A stretch of 64,000 bases of DNA from Puccinia triticina (Eukaryota; Basidiomycota; Pucciniomycetes; Pucciniales; Pucciniaceae): NCBI RefSeq assembly GCF_026914185.1, contig NC_070570.1, positions 2,604,001 to 2,668,000 on the forward strand, read 5' to 3'. The notes beneath the pieces were generated by a model, which saw nothing but the letters and a program-made list of their open reading frames with translations, searched no databases and was not told where the DNA came from. The stretch's first letter is position 1. Each line of letters opens with the position of its first letter. Positions 23,408 through 35,507 of this stretch are shown one piece after another. Both the position numbers and the translations under genes were made by a program.

Positions 23408-24872
23408 TAGAGATGGCTCCAGCAAACCCGTTGCTGGTACCTGCTATCCACTGGCGGGTACCCTCCAAGGCCGACGGGTACCCGCCAGCGGGTGGGGGTG
23501 TGGATGCGGATGCCTGAGATTCCGGGAAAAAGCTGGCGGGTACCTGGGTAATTCAATCCACACCCACCCACCGCTTCAAACAGAAATCCTGATCCCTTCC
23601 GGTTTCCAAGGTTTTACAGCCTTGGCAGCCAGAAGAGCCCACCTGGTACACCACCTGGCAACTGGGACATTGCCCCAATGTGTGCTTTGATGGTTGGACT
23701 AACCAAACACTCTGGCTTGGTGACCAACGTGGGTCCACTGCAACCACAACATCCCCAAAGGGGAATGGTGGGTCAAACGTTTCCCAATTGTGGCATTGCA
23801 GCTGTGCAGCCTGCTGCCGGACAAAAGGACAAAAAGTGTGTCTTGAACCCACAACCTCCTCGCTGTCCTAGGTTAACGAGCAGATTACACTACGGGCAAC
23901 TAGGTGTTGCAGCATCACCTGATGTTGCATTTGGGGTTGCGGCCGCAGTGACTGCGCCTACTTGCGCAGTCACGCGGGCTTGCAACGACAGGGTGACGCT
24001 GTATCCCGCAGCAACAGCTACATGCCTGTAGTGTTAACCGTTGCGCCAACCAGGTTGGTTTCGGCGGCACGCTTTTGTGTAGATATTACCCAAATTTTAG
24101 CCAATTGGCTGAATTTTTGCGGTTCCGCGCGAAGTCGGGGTGATTGGATGCCCCGATCATGCAGATCGTGGATTGACTGGATAAACCAATCCCAATCATG
24201 GAATAGGTTGGTCTGACGTTCTCCGATCAGGTAGTGTTGGACCAACCAACACCGATCACAGAAAGTGATCCGGTGGTGTATAACCTCATTGACCAGGAGG
24301 GATTCCTTCCGGTCGCCCTGGCTGTATCTCGGCGACCAGAAGGGAAAAACCCTCCCGGTTGCAGAGGTTAAACAACCTCGGCGAACAGAAGGAGATTGTC
24401 CTGGTCACAAATGATAAAAAACCTTGACAACCAAGATGAAATCATCCTGGCCGCAGGGGTTATTAACTTCAGCGCGCGAACAGCAGGTAACATCCAGGTT
24501 GCAGAGGTTACCTCGGCGGGTTACTTTGGCGACCAGAAAGCAACCTCCTGGTCGCCCGAGTAACCTCAGCGACCAGAAGAAAATATCGTGGTTTCTGAAG
24601 TTTCCTCGGCGACCAGAAGGAAACCTCCTGGTCGCCAAAGTTACCTTGGCAAACAGAAGGAAACCTCCTGGTCGCAGAGGTCAGGCCCTTCTGGTTGTAT
24701 GCCAAGGTCATGCCTCTTTGACCAAAAGGGGTCCCTTCAAGGGGTCCCTTCCGCGGGTACCCGCCCAGGCCATCGGGTACCCGCCAACAAGTGCGGATGT
24801 CAGGATTCAGTCAAAACAGGCCGCAGGGACCCCCGCACGCGCAGGTACCCGGGTGCGATGGAGCCATCTCTA
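23408..24872. mobile_element. Non-autonomous hAT-like element, TSD GTACGTGT
   Basis: An exact 8-bp duplication GTACGTGT lies at 23,400-23,407 and 24,873-24,880. The ends are inverted repeats: TAGAGATGGCTCCAGCAAAC at the left, and TAGAGATGGCTCCATCGCAC when the right is reverse complemented; both run on into GGTACCTGC. An 8-bp TSD with TAGAG-type ends is the hAT signature. The 1,465-bp interior holds GGTACCC-rich subterminal repeats (23,437-23,545 and 24,750-24,850), a tandem array (24,290-24,690) and no transposase. Confidence 0.85.
24290..24690. repeat. Tandem palindromic repeats of about 40-50 bp
   Basis: Degenerate units contain the pair GCGACCAG ... CTGGTCGC around a short A/C-rich spacer (for example about 24,608-24,635), so each unit can fold. 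At least six units are recognisable. The array lies inside the hAT-like element. Confidence 0.7.
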
Positions 24873-24880
24873 GTACGTGT

Positions 24881-25522
24881 AAAGCAGTGTGTATAGGCAG
24901 TGCGCATCACTCAAGGCTAGAGGCCACCATTTCCGGGCTCTCTGTGCATACTTGCGGGTATGGGTCTCTGGGACACCTCCTCAAATGAAGGGTGTATTGT
25001 ATCAGATGGCCACTCCTATCAATACATAAAATGTTGTCGTGTGTCAGGAATATTAGTGCACAAAAAACACAAAATGTGGAGTGTAATGGTTTGGTTGATA
25101 CATAAATGAAAAAGCTGGTACTTCATTTGATGGCCAATACAACATAAATACAGTCTACTATGAATCAAACTGATACCAATACATCACATGGAATTGGTTT
25201 CAGTGTTTGGGATAGTGATTTGTTTTGAAAATTCTTTGTTGAGACAATGACACCAATTTCTGATGAGCAGTAAAATTTGATGTGTTTCAAACTTAATACA
25301 TCCCTTATGAATGTATTGTGATTTTGGGAAGCAGTTTGTTGTTTCTTCTGGCCCACAGCCTGCCCTTCCTCCATGGAAAAAGAACTGGGAGACAGATTAG
25401 ATTATAAATAGCCATCTGATTAGGTGATTTGAGTCTTTCAACCACATAATTACCTTGATAATAATACTCATCATCTACTCGCATTTCAGCCAAGAAATCA
25501 ATCAACCAACCCATTCATAGCC
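24881..25522. other. Non-coding region
   Basis: AT-rich sequence with short frames only. Related motifs (tcaaatgaag and cttcatttga with nearby TATTG) occur in inverted order near 24,980 and 25,115, perhaps a small degenerate inverted repeat. Nothing else is recognised. Confidence 0.3.
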
Positions 25523-25977
25523 ATGCTTCTTAAGAGTATCCTAATCTCCTTATGTCAAGACTCAGGGCACGCCCCGGAGAAAAGGAAGCGCAAGGACCAA
25601 AACCCTAACCCTGAAAAGGGAAGTGGTGAGTCCGCGCGACCCATAGGCACATGCATATGCAAGTGACCCCCAGACAATAGGAGTAGGCGTTAGCTGAAAC
25701 TTTGTTCTTCTTCTTTCAGCCACGTCTACACCCGACGAAGAGCTTAAGCGTCCCAAGAGAAGCACTCCACCAAACAGCATACGCCCGAAGTCAATCCAGA
25801 CCTTAGCGGTCCCAGCCTCATCGAAAGGATCTCCAACTCTACGAGTGGTAAGTCCTTCGATGCAGAGCCACCAGAGTGTAGCCGGTCACTGACTGAGAGT
25901 ACTGCCTTCATGTCAGACCGCAGCAGCTCCGGCACACTCCTCACTCGTATCGGCGGACGTTAAAGTACCAAGCCTGA
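25523..25977 (+). CDS. Small spliced gene, basic 94-residue protein, unknown
   Basis: The model uses an ATG at 25,523 with exons 25,523-25,625, 25,720-25,847 and 25,924-25,977. The introns begin GTGAGT and GTAAGT. The first ends TTTCAG after a pyrimidine run, and the second has a CTGAC branch-like motif. Splicing keeps phase throughout. The product is rich in lysine, proline and serine, with nuclear-localisation-like stretches (EKRKRKDQN and ELKRPKRS). If the second intron is retained, the frame ends after about 12 more codons. I recognise no domain. It could be an expressed small gene or an exon remnant. Confidence 0.35.
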
Positions 25978-26345
25978 TCGAGCACAAGTAAGAGATCAAT
26001 CAAATCTCTTTAGCTTCCGCATAGGAAGTTCAGGCACTGATGCATGATACAGTTGCTCATCTCAGGCATTTGCCCTTTAACCACAATCCCGTGGTCTCAG
26101 CTGCTGAAGCAGTCTATCTTCATCAATACATTTTCTCATACCAGAGTCGGCTACAGTTCCGCTCTTAGGTACATGATTTGTTTCTTTTCTCTTTCTGTCT
26201 CTGAACTTGTCAGATAGACCAATCATGTTCTAATCAAAAAATACATCTTAGTGTTGTGAAATCTTTTACCTTACAGATCTTACATTGCTACAGTTTTTTA
26301 GCACAACCGATTCCAACTAATAATGTTCTTACCAAGAGAGGAGAA
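25978..26345. other. Intergenic, nothing recognised
   Basis: No open frame or repeat of note; possibly the 5' region of the next gene. Confidence 0.3.
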
Positions 26346-27192
26346 ATGGAAGTACCAGAACTTACTCACACCACCCATCAGGAAAAGGCAGCAGATATGG
26401 AGTCAGACTGTGTGTCAATCTTTCCACCTATACTTCACCCCAAATTTCAATTTGGGAATTTAATAATATGTATCCTGTTTTCTAATATATGATCATGATT
26501 TTGTTGCAGATGCTGGTAAAATCCCCAAATTAAACAGTTTCTCAACCTTCCACTGCAATTTGGTTCTTGAATTGGAATGCTGAAATATTTTTATTTTCGT
26601 TTTTAGGGGCAAAAAATTCTGAACCAGCAGAAAAGAGTATATCAATACTGGAATTCAAACCTATGGAACCCAAAGGCATCAGGGAGAGTTTATTTGGTGA
26701 GTCATGTTTTTTTATCTTTTCCCTGATCATCAACCAAAAGTTAGAACCCATACTAAATTTTTCCCCTCTTCAAAACTAATAGATGAGTTTCCAGATGAGA
26801 GAGACAAAGCTTCAAGTTTTGAAGATTTGAATGAACAAAAAAATGAAAAGCTCTTTGGAAAGACAGACAAAATCGCTGAGCGCCAATTGAGTAGCTTGTT
26901 GGCAAATTTCAGAGAAACTAATGGTCAAATTTACCAAACTTTAGTGGAAAGAATACCAAAAAATTCAAACCCCAAGTACATTCCTATATTGAAAAAAGAG
27001 TTATACAAGAAAAAATGTGATGCAGTAAAGCAAAGTTTAACTGGTTTTCAAAAACACGTTTTACAAAAAACAGTAGGGATCTTTCAAAACCAAATCAGCT
27101 CCCCCCAAAACTTTGATCACAAGAAAATTGTGGGAAGAATCCTGAAAAATAATGCAGTTAAGGACAATTATCCTCTAAAATTTCAAAAATAA
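26346..27192 (+). CDS. Spliced lysine-rich gene, unknown function
   Basis: The clearest exon pair is about 26,606-26,697 (GAKNSEPAEKSISILEFKPM...) joined to 26,784-27,192 across an intron that starts GTGAGT and ends AATAG. The second exon encodes a long, charged, mostly helical segment (EDLNEQKNEKLFGKTDKIAE, then LANFRETNGQIYQTLVERIP) and stops at 27,190-27,192. An upstream exon probably starts at the ATG at 26,346; its splice sites (near 26,470-26,520 and ending TTTTTAG near 26,605) are uncertain. The AT-rich composition differs from the GC-richer DNA to the right. I recognise no family. The gene stops close to where the Helitron should begin, so its true 3' end may have been displaced (compare 42,165-42,446). 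Confidence 0.45.
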
Positions 27193-28254
27193 ATCCTACC
27201 AGTCTTATCCCACTATCTTAAATCCACAGAATTCTAGCCCTGTAGATCTAAGTTTTGGGGTGTTTTTCTCTTACAAAATTGGGCAAAAATTCCCCCCTTA
27301 TCTCAAATGGCACGTTGAATATCCCCAAAGGCCCAAAGGCCCTATGGATGACCCTCCAGCTGTGCTGGAGCAACGAGCAAAAGAGGGCCGGTTGGTAAAC
27401 TATCCAGGGAGGGCCTAACCAAGCAGTCAGGGGGCTCCCAGGGAGGGGGTAGGACAAAACCGGATCCCCTGGGGGCCCTAATGACTGACAGCACTCCTCT
27501 TAAATACCCATCCATCAAACAGCAAAAGCCTCGGCGTTGTTGACACCTGTTGATCTAACCCTTCTCCCCCCCCGTTGCTAACCACATGCCCAACGCCTCC
27601 TACAGCTCGCCACGGTTGTTTCTTACAGCTTACCGTCCCACCATATCTCCACCGGAGTTCTTCGCCTACTCTTGTTTTCCCTCGACGCCATTGCCAGCGC
27701 CCCGCTGCTCGCTCACTCCCCGATCTCACGACCATCCAGTCAGTCCACCATTCACCTTATTTTTCCCCAATACCGGCCGTAAATTTACCCCTCCCAGACC
27801 CCACGCAAAACAACGTCTACGTACCCGGTTCAGTTTACTGAACAGCATCGCTCGCCCTGGCTGACACTCTTCGACTAGGCCAGATCCACACACCTACAGG
27901 TCCATTCAGGGTCCCACAAAGTCCGCGCCTTGACACTACCTCTCCACAAATTCTCCACGTACTCGTTGCTGAACAAATCTCCCGTTGCAGCACTCGCGGT
28001 TAGACTAGGCAGGTCCGACACCACCAGGCACGAGCTCGCCCTGCAACAGCCCAATCTACGCCGCCACGCACCTCCCCAACGGTCACCACATCCACGCTCT
28101 TCACGCAAAAATCCACCATCTCGCAAGTAACCAGTCCACGCCACCACCGTACATACCCCCCCACCACGACCGGACCGGCTACAACCACTTATCGTATGTT
28201 CAGTTATGCACGTCCGTCCACCCACGCTCAACCTCCCTACGCACCCCAATCAAG
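27193..28254. other. Region before the first Helitron-side gene
   Basis: GC-richer, pyrimidine-rich on the plus strand, with only short frames. An A|TC step that could be a Helitron 5' end occurs at 27,193-27,195 (aTCCTACCAG), but other A|TC sites exist and I cannot choose. Confidence 0.3.
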
Positions 28255-29587
28255 ATGTTAAATACTGCGACTTCATCACAATCCACACAATCCACACCCC
28301 TCATCACCACACAACATTACCACACAACTCGTAGTTCCATTGCCTCCCCCCCACCCAATACTTACAAACAGCCCTTGCAAGGTAACATGTCCATTAACCG
28401 AACTCCCAATCACCCTGCCAGCATGACCGCCTTATTCGAGCCTTTAGGCGAAGTGCGTCTCCACTCATTTGCACATTCCAACCCACGCTGACATCAAATC
28501 GCAGTCTGTTCCCGAAGCAGTTTGGGCTAACCAGTACGGGAACGTTGTCACCCCCAGCTTTTTGCAGTGCGCCGGCGCGCTCCACAGCAAGATGGAGGAC
28601 TTCGAGATCACACTCACCACCAACACCGCCCTTACCAACGTTCTCGACTCCTCGTCAATTCACTATTTGACCGGGAAATTCATTCCTCTCAACAACGGCT
28701 CTACTCCAAAACTCATATATGTCCAAGAGATGGCCGCCCCGGTCATGCCAATAGCCGATAATAACCTAAACCTCGCTAACAAAGCCGCGGTCAACTCCCT
28801 CGGCATGGTGACATCCCGCCAGGAGGTTGTAACCGCAAGCGGCGATGGGACTGCCAACCTCGAAGTAATAGTTGCACACAACGATTGGGACCCGCAAGTA
28901 CGCTTTGTCCCCCTTTCGACGCACACTCCCTCATCATTTACCCCTTCCTCAGGAACGCGCACACAAGCGTTTCTCCATCAAGTATATTGTGCCAGGGTCG
29001 AAATTACAGATCAAAACATTCAACTTATTCATTGTTGGTCGTGAGGTCAAAATCACAGGCCGTTTGGTCGATTTCAAAATGGACACCAATATGGCAGTCG
29101 TCGTGGTGAGTTCCAATCTCGTGAAACCCAAATGATTCACGCCATCAACTGAATTGTTTGCGCAGGTCTCGCACGTCGCTGTCACATCTGGCCACCAGCT
29201 CGGCACAGGTGCCCTGCTTCCTGCTTCGTCCGGTTCCACATCGCAGACCGGCAAACCCACTCGCACCCCGTACGCCTTTTATCCACATCTATCGCAACAT
29301 CATCTATCTAACCACCCCTGTACAGGACGAAATTCTCCCCCAAAAAACCTGACACAAAAGCCGTCCCCCACCCAAATTGCTTAACGCACGCTGCAGTCAC
29401 TTCCACTTCCACACTTTCAAAAGGGAAAGGCAAGGCTCAACCCCCCAGTGAGCCCTCTCAAGATGGCGAAACTGCCTCTGAAGAAGAATTCGAAGAAGAA
29501 AGCAAAGAAGAGGCGGCTCCCAAGAAACGTGGTCGCCCACGCAAGGACATCCTGAAAGACGCGGCCAAGCGCATGAAGCGCTCTTGA
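28255..29587 (+). CDS. Beta-rich OB-like protein with acidic tail and AT-hook (family copy 1)
   Basis: Five exons: 28,255-28,452, 28,505-28,897, 28,953-29,105, 29,166-29,269 and 29,326-29,587. All introns are GT-AG, 52-60 bp, and preserve phase; the product is 369 residues. Downstream ATGs at 28,388 and 28,423 are alternative starts. The core has strand-like blocks (YLTGKFIPLNNG, AAVNSLGMVTSRQ, FIVGREVKITGRLVDFK, NMAVVVVSH) that suggest one or two OB-type barrels; this fold call is inference. The C-terminus has an acidic run (SEEEFEEESKEE) and a basic AT-hook (KKRGRPRKD), implying DNA contact in the nucleus. Three other genes in the window share the core and intron positions. It lies 0.7 kb upstream of the Helitron helicase on the same strand. 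Helitrons in some plants carry RPA-like genes, so a ssDNA-binding helper role is an attractive but unproven idea. Confidence 0.7.
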
Positions 29588-30270
29588 GTATTTGTCGTCG
29601 TTTTTCGATACGTTATACTTACCTTTTGCCTATCATGCCACAAACCTCATTCTATGGGGCCGCAAACATTCCATACACTCACCACATGTAACTAGACCCT
29701 GCTCCATGATTGTTCATCCAGACCAACCCACAATCTATTCCCGCGTTTAAATATTACACTACACTCATTCTATTCTGTAGGGGCCCATTTGCCCATTCGA
29801 TATTCATAAATTGTTGAAACTGTTCACTTCTTGACTGTAGCAACATTGTTTTCAACGGAATCCAAATGTATTCCTATTCTCATTGCTATTGGTTTCCGGC
29901 GCACTACGCAGGTTGCTCGCTCAGATCTTTCCTGCTGTGCAGCAATTGATCTTAGCCACGAGCTACTGAAGTGAAAAGCTTCAACAAAACGCCACTTGAC
30001 CCAAGCACAGTTTATTCATCACAAACCAAATTAAAACACAACCGAACTACAATTAAGGGGTTCACAATCAGTTCGACGGATGACACGTTGCCGATCTCTG
30101 CTCGTTCTCACATTACTCGCAACGTTCACCTTTTTAGTCGCATTTTGGGTTCAACACCCACGCAACCCCCCGCATAACACTATTTGTCACTCCATATCTT
30201 CCCAATCCGCCCCTCCTGTATCTCTCCGCTTCTTTTCCAACAACATTTCAACTCACCGCAATTGGCTACA
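29588..30270. other. Intergenic between family copy 1 and the helicase
   Basis: No supported frame. It probably contains the 3' region of the upstream gene and the promoter of the Rep-helicase gene. Confidence 0.3.
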
Positions 30271-33200
30271 ATGCCGGGTCGGCTCATAAACACGCCCGGA
30301 AAAGTGGTGACAAATCTCGCTTCGAATACCGAGCGCCGCATCTGCGATTCCTTTCAATTTAGCATTCCTCACCGACTTGGGCCTTGCACCGTTCAATGTT
30401 CGAAGTGTCAAGCTTTACACTTCCACGAAGAAGCTGCCGTTGCTGACTCCTTGAAGGAGTCAATCAGCTTTTTCACCTGTTGCCAGAAAAATAAAGTTAC
30501 TCTTCCATCATTCAACCCGTCGGCTCCTCAATTCCCGTCCGAAATCAAGGATCTATTCGACGGCACAAGTCCAGGTATGTAAAATTCTAAAGTGCACAAC
30601 TCAACACTGAAACTTTATAACAGATTCCGCAAACTTTGTAGAACTGATACGCATGTACAACAACGCTGTATCATTCATATCACTCGGCGCCAACATCGAC
30701 TCCTCCGTGCAAGGTCCATACGGGGTTTCAGTCTTCCGCATGTCGGGCGGCTTGGTCCATCTCATCTCAAGTATCGAACCTGTTGACAACCACAACCCGG
30801 GTTTTTCACAAATTTTTGTTGTTGGCGACAGGGGAACCAATGAAGCGCAGCTTTGCGTCGAAAAAGCTCAAGGCCGGGCAGGCAATTCCGGCCGCGGTTC
30901 CGCAATGCGACTCTCAACGGTACAAAAGCTAATGGACTTTCTATATCGGCACAACCCGTACGCTATTGTCTACAAAACCGCCCGCCAAGTCTTGCAGCAA
31001 ACGGGGGCTCTCACTTTCAAACTCCAAGGTGTCCCCAGGCCTGGATGCGACCCAAAGCGCTACAATCGACCCACAACGGATGAGGTCGCAGTAATTGTCC
31101 GCGGGGCGGGAGACATTATCAAAGAGCGACAGATCCTGCTACACCGCGCAGATGGCACCTTGCAAGCAATATCTGACACACACTCCGGTTATTTTCCACT
31201 CCGTTATCCTCTCTTTTTTCTGTTTGGCAAGCAGCAGTGGGATAATCTCTATCAGGCAGTGACCTCGCGTGGTGAGTCCATCATTATCATCTTATTTTGC
31301 CAAATACTAACCCCCCACAGTTAAAGGTCGAGTTGTTGGATCATTGGAGTGGTTTGCCTTCCTCCTTTTCGAACGACCCCACCACTTTTCCGCCATACTT
31401 TCTGGGCGCGCACTACTCCAAGAACTTGTTTGTGATATGTATATTTGCGTCGAACGCTCTCGGACCACATTTATTGAGTCAAACCAGAGCAAACTGAAAG
31501 CCAACAAATACAATGCGTTGATGCGAAGCCTTGAAAACGGCGCCGTACTTGTGGGTAGGAGGGTGATACTGCCCTCAACTTTCATTGGCAGTCCACGATG
31601 CATGTCTGAATTATACCACGACGCGATGGCAATAGTTCGAAAGTATGGCCCTCCATCATTGTTTATCACAATGACCGCAAATCCCAATTGGCCCAAAATC
31701 TTACTCATCATTCCAGCTGGAGAATCACCTGCCGACCATCCAACTATTGTATCAAGAGTATTTCACCTCAAGATGAAGGCCCTCATGTTTCAACTGCTAA
31801 AGATGGGCCGTCTCGGCAAGGTTCTCGCCTACGTGTCCGTAATAGAATTCCAGAAGAGGGGTCTTCCTCACCTTCATTTGATGGTAACTCTTGACCCCAA
31901 CGATCGACCTCTCACCCCTGAAGAAGTCGACCGCATCGTTTCAGCCGAAATTCCTGATGAGTTCTTTGAACCTTGCCTTCATCAACTTGTGACGCAATTC
32001 ATGTTACACGGGCCTTGCATTGGACGCTCTTGCTGGACTGGCGAGAATTGCAAATCCGGTTACCCAAAACCTTACACTCCTCGCACCGTAATCATTGATG
32101 GAGCATACCCAGCTTACCTCAGGCGCGACAACGGAGCAACAGTCACGAAACACACCACCACATTCACCAATGGGAATGTTGTTCCTTTCAACAAGTTCTT
32201 GACTTTAATGTTTGAATGCCATATCAATGTTGAGATCCCGGTTAATAGTACCGCTATCAAATACCTTTACAAGTACATTACGAAAGGCCATGATCGATCA
32301 TACATGGCAGCCGACGTAGCGAACGAAGTCCAGGCGTACATTGATGCGCGCTACATCAGCCCTCCTGAAGGTTTGTTTTTTGATCCATTTTTTCCAAGCC
32401 ACTTTTCTGACACGTGATTCTAGCATGTTGGAGATTATTCAAGTTTCCTTTATCCGACCGATCCCCCGCCGTAACACGGCTGGCAATTCACGATGCTGGT
32501 GAACAACTGGTCTACTTCGATTCAAATGAGGGCGCTGAAGGGCAGATAAAGTCGGGAAAAGCTTCTCAGACTAGCTTAATCGGATACTTCAAGCTAAACC
32601 AGAAAAACTCGATCGGCGCGGAAGGCCGGCCGGCGCGATCCCTGCTCTACGAGGAGATCCCTTGCTTTTTTTGGTGGGACAAAGGCAAGAAGGCGTGGCT
32701 TCCCCGCAAAACAAAATCAGAAGCAGTTGGCAGGATGTTCTCGGTTTCCTTTCTCGCAGGCGAGAAGTTCTACTTGCGTGTTCTACTTCTTCATTGTAAA
32801 GGATGCAGATCCCACCAAGAACTACGGACTCTTGACGGGCGTTGTGCCAATACTTACCAGATCGCATGCAATTGGCTCGGCTTGCTTGTAGACGATTATC
32901 TTTATGACCGGACTCTCCACGAAGCTTCCTCAGCTCAAACTGGTTACAAGCTCGCCGAAATGTATGCGATGATGTGCATACACTCGCCGCCATCAGACCC
33001 CAAAAAGTTGTTCGAGAGGCACTTTGAGTCGTTCACGGACGATTCTCCACGGCTTGACATGCAGAACCGTTCAAGTCGCACCTTGAGACCAGAGAAACGA
33101 CGTGTACTCGCCTTATTCCGGTTGGAGGAAATCCTTCAAGAAATGGGAAGCAATTTAGAAACATGCGGGATCACTATCAGCCGCGCCGACAAGCGATCTC

Positions 33201-34729
33201 TCGGACGTCTCGAACATGAACGCCTTGGGAAAGAAGATTTTGCGGATGTCTATGCTCGCCTCCGCGCGAATAAAACACGTTTCAATGCAGCACAACTCGA
33301 TTTCTTCAATAACGTGAAAAAATTGTTGACCAAAAAGCAACCTCGCCTGTTTTACTTGGACGGACCCGGCGGAACGGGCAAAACATTTGTCCTCAATTCA
33401 ATCATAGATTTCGCCGAAACCAAGCGTTTTCCATTCATTGTGACCGCATCGTCTGGTGTTGCAGCCTTGCTGCTCAGGTTTGGGCAAACAGCTCATTCCG
33501 CATTCAAGATCCCCATTGATGCCATGAGGGACGTCGAGTGCCCTGTCGAAACCGATTCTTCATTCGCGCAAAAATTAGTCACCGCGCGACTCATCATCTG
33601 GGACGAAATTGTTACTATCCACAAGAATTGCATTGACGCCGTTGACCGGACACTTCAGCGCCTCACCTCATCGACGCTACCATTCGGAGCCAAGACAGTT
33701 ATTTTCTCGGGTGATTTTCGACAGACACTACCAGTTGTGAAATACAACGAATTTCCACCCTCATACGCGGCAACAATAAAATCTTCATTAGTCTGGGATC
33801 ACGTTTCTGAATTCAAGCTGCACCAGAACATGAGGCTTGCCGCGGCTCTGCGCGGCGCGGCAATGGAAAACAATCAGGTTTTTGCACGGGCTCTTCTCCG
33901 CCTTGGCAAAGGTAGAGATCAGACAACCGACTTTGGCATTGTACCCCTTGATGGGATGAACGTCGAGTCCTTCCCAAACACGCGCGACATGTCAATTCGC
34001 CTCACAGACTTTGTTTACTGCCAACTGAATTCAATATCCTCCCGCAGCACAAGTGATGTAGTGGAGTATTTAAATGAAAGATGTATTCTCGCACCCCTCA
34101 ACCGGGATGTAAAACAACTCAACAAAGATATTATGAATAGTATCCCTGGCGACGCATCCCCGTTGAAGTCAATTGACACCCCGGATCTGGACGGTTGTGA
34201 CAGCCTTCCCGAGGAATGTCTCAATAAAATCTCAATATCCGGATTCCCTGAACACCTTATCCTCGTCAAGATTGGAATGCCCGTTTTAGTCACTCGCAAT
34301 ATGAACATCAACGGTGGGATCTGCAACGGAACACGGATGCTAATTTTAGCATTTTCCCATGTTTATATTCAGGGACAGTTGATGACAGGGCCATTCAAAG
34401 GGAGAATAATTATGCTTCCCCGAGTCAAGTTGCACAATAAAGGATCACCACGCTCCGGACTCAGTTTCTTCAGATACCAGTTCCCAATTACACCTGCGTA
34501 CGCTATGTCAATCAACAAAGCACAAGGCCAGACTTTTGGCCAAGTGGGAGTTTATTTGACCACGGACGTATTCTCCCACGGACAACTCTACGTTGCACTG
34601 TCCCGCGTTTCCAACGTTGAAAATTTGCTCGTTGGAAAGCCCCAAGAAAGGGCCGGTGTTGTCAATGTTGTTCATTGTCAAATGTTCGGATCTCATGTGC
34701 GTATTCGATCACGTGTCCGTAATTTATAA
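30271..34729 (+). CDS. Helitron Rep-helicase (rolling-circle transposase), intact
   Basis: Four exons give 1,435 residues without a stop: 30,271-30,574, 30,624-31,271, 31,321-32,370 and 32,424-34,729. The introns are 49, 49, 49 and... three in number: 49, 49 and 53 bp, all GT-AG and in phase. An N-terminal cysteine cluster (CTVQCSKCQALHF, TCC) resembles the Helitron zinc finger. The HUH endonuclease motif is GLPHLHLMV (about residue 500), with the tyrosine-lysine motif YLYKYITKGHD (about 632), which nicks and joins DNA. The PIF1-like superfamily 1B helicase has Walker A GPGGTGKT (about 981), Walker B LIIWDE, and C-terminal motifs AMSINKAQGQTF and YVALSRVSN. The gene is full length for a fungal Helitron, so this copy may be autonomous. 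It would cut, unwind and transfer one strand in the nucleus. Confidence 0.95.
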
Positions 34730-35507
34730 TTGATCTCACATCTCATTATGCATTGACTATCCACGCAGGCAATTGATCATTCGGATGCAGACGCCCACTA
34801 AACACCATCGAACTGCTTTTGATCCTTTGCGTGAAGCTCCACGTACCCTTCTGTAAACATAATTTGTTGTAATACGTATTGTGAAACAGCAGACAGATGT
34901 TCTATAAAGCTAATTTATGCGTTCTAAGATTGGCGAGTGACACCTGCCAATTCAAGCCTTTTCACCACTTTTCCACGATTTTGACTTGACATTACAAGTC
35001 TTGGTTAAGCGGTCCCAATCACACGATTTCATGTGTTTCTCTACATTTGAATGATTAGGATTCATGCCGCAACTTGTTTCTACTAACAACAACCCTTTTC
35101 TTCATGATTCCTCCTGAACATTGAAGTAATGTATTTGCGACTCGTCCGGGAATTCCGCCTCCTCACTCTGCTCAGTGTTGCCATTGCATGCCACCATTCG
35201 GGGCCGTACGTTTGAAGAATTGTTGCTCATTACTCCGGCTTGATACATAGCACAATTTAAATGTTGCAACACACGTTCGCTTGATAGCCCGCCACATGTC
35301 TCTCCTTACTAAATATCAATATATGAATTGTTGCGGTGTACACAAGTCCTGGCCGCAACTCCGCAACACGCGCATGAAATAATAAACTCTCATGACTAAC
35401 TTAACTCAACAGTGTTGCCATTTAAAGTAAGAAGGGGGGAAACTTCTCTATGTTGTGGTCGACTTTGGTTGTCAACTGCCGGTGTATGCTATTTTGTGTT
35501 ACTTGAG
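34730..35507. other. Intergenic, 3' of the helicase
   Basis: No gene. Short AT-rich tracts and a TAATAAAC-type motif near 35,378 are present; nothing distinctive. Confidence 0.35.

Noticed and set aside
23825..23900. tRNA-like sequence on the minus strand (T-arm GTGGGTTCAAGACACAC)
   Set aside because: The T-arm pairs at four of five positions, but the anticodon arm does not fold and lacks U33; at best a worn tRNA-derived SINE piece inside the hAT-like element.
24290..24690. CRISPR-like array
   Set aside because: Units are degenerate and palindromic, spacers are not unique, and the genome is eukaryotic.
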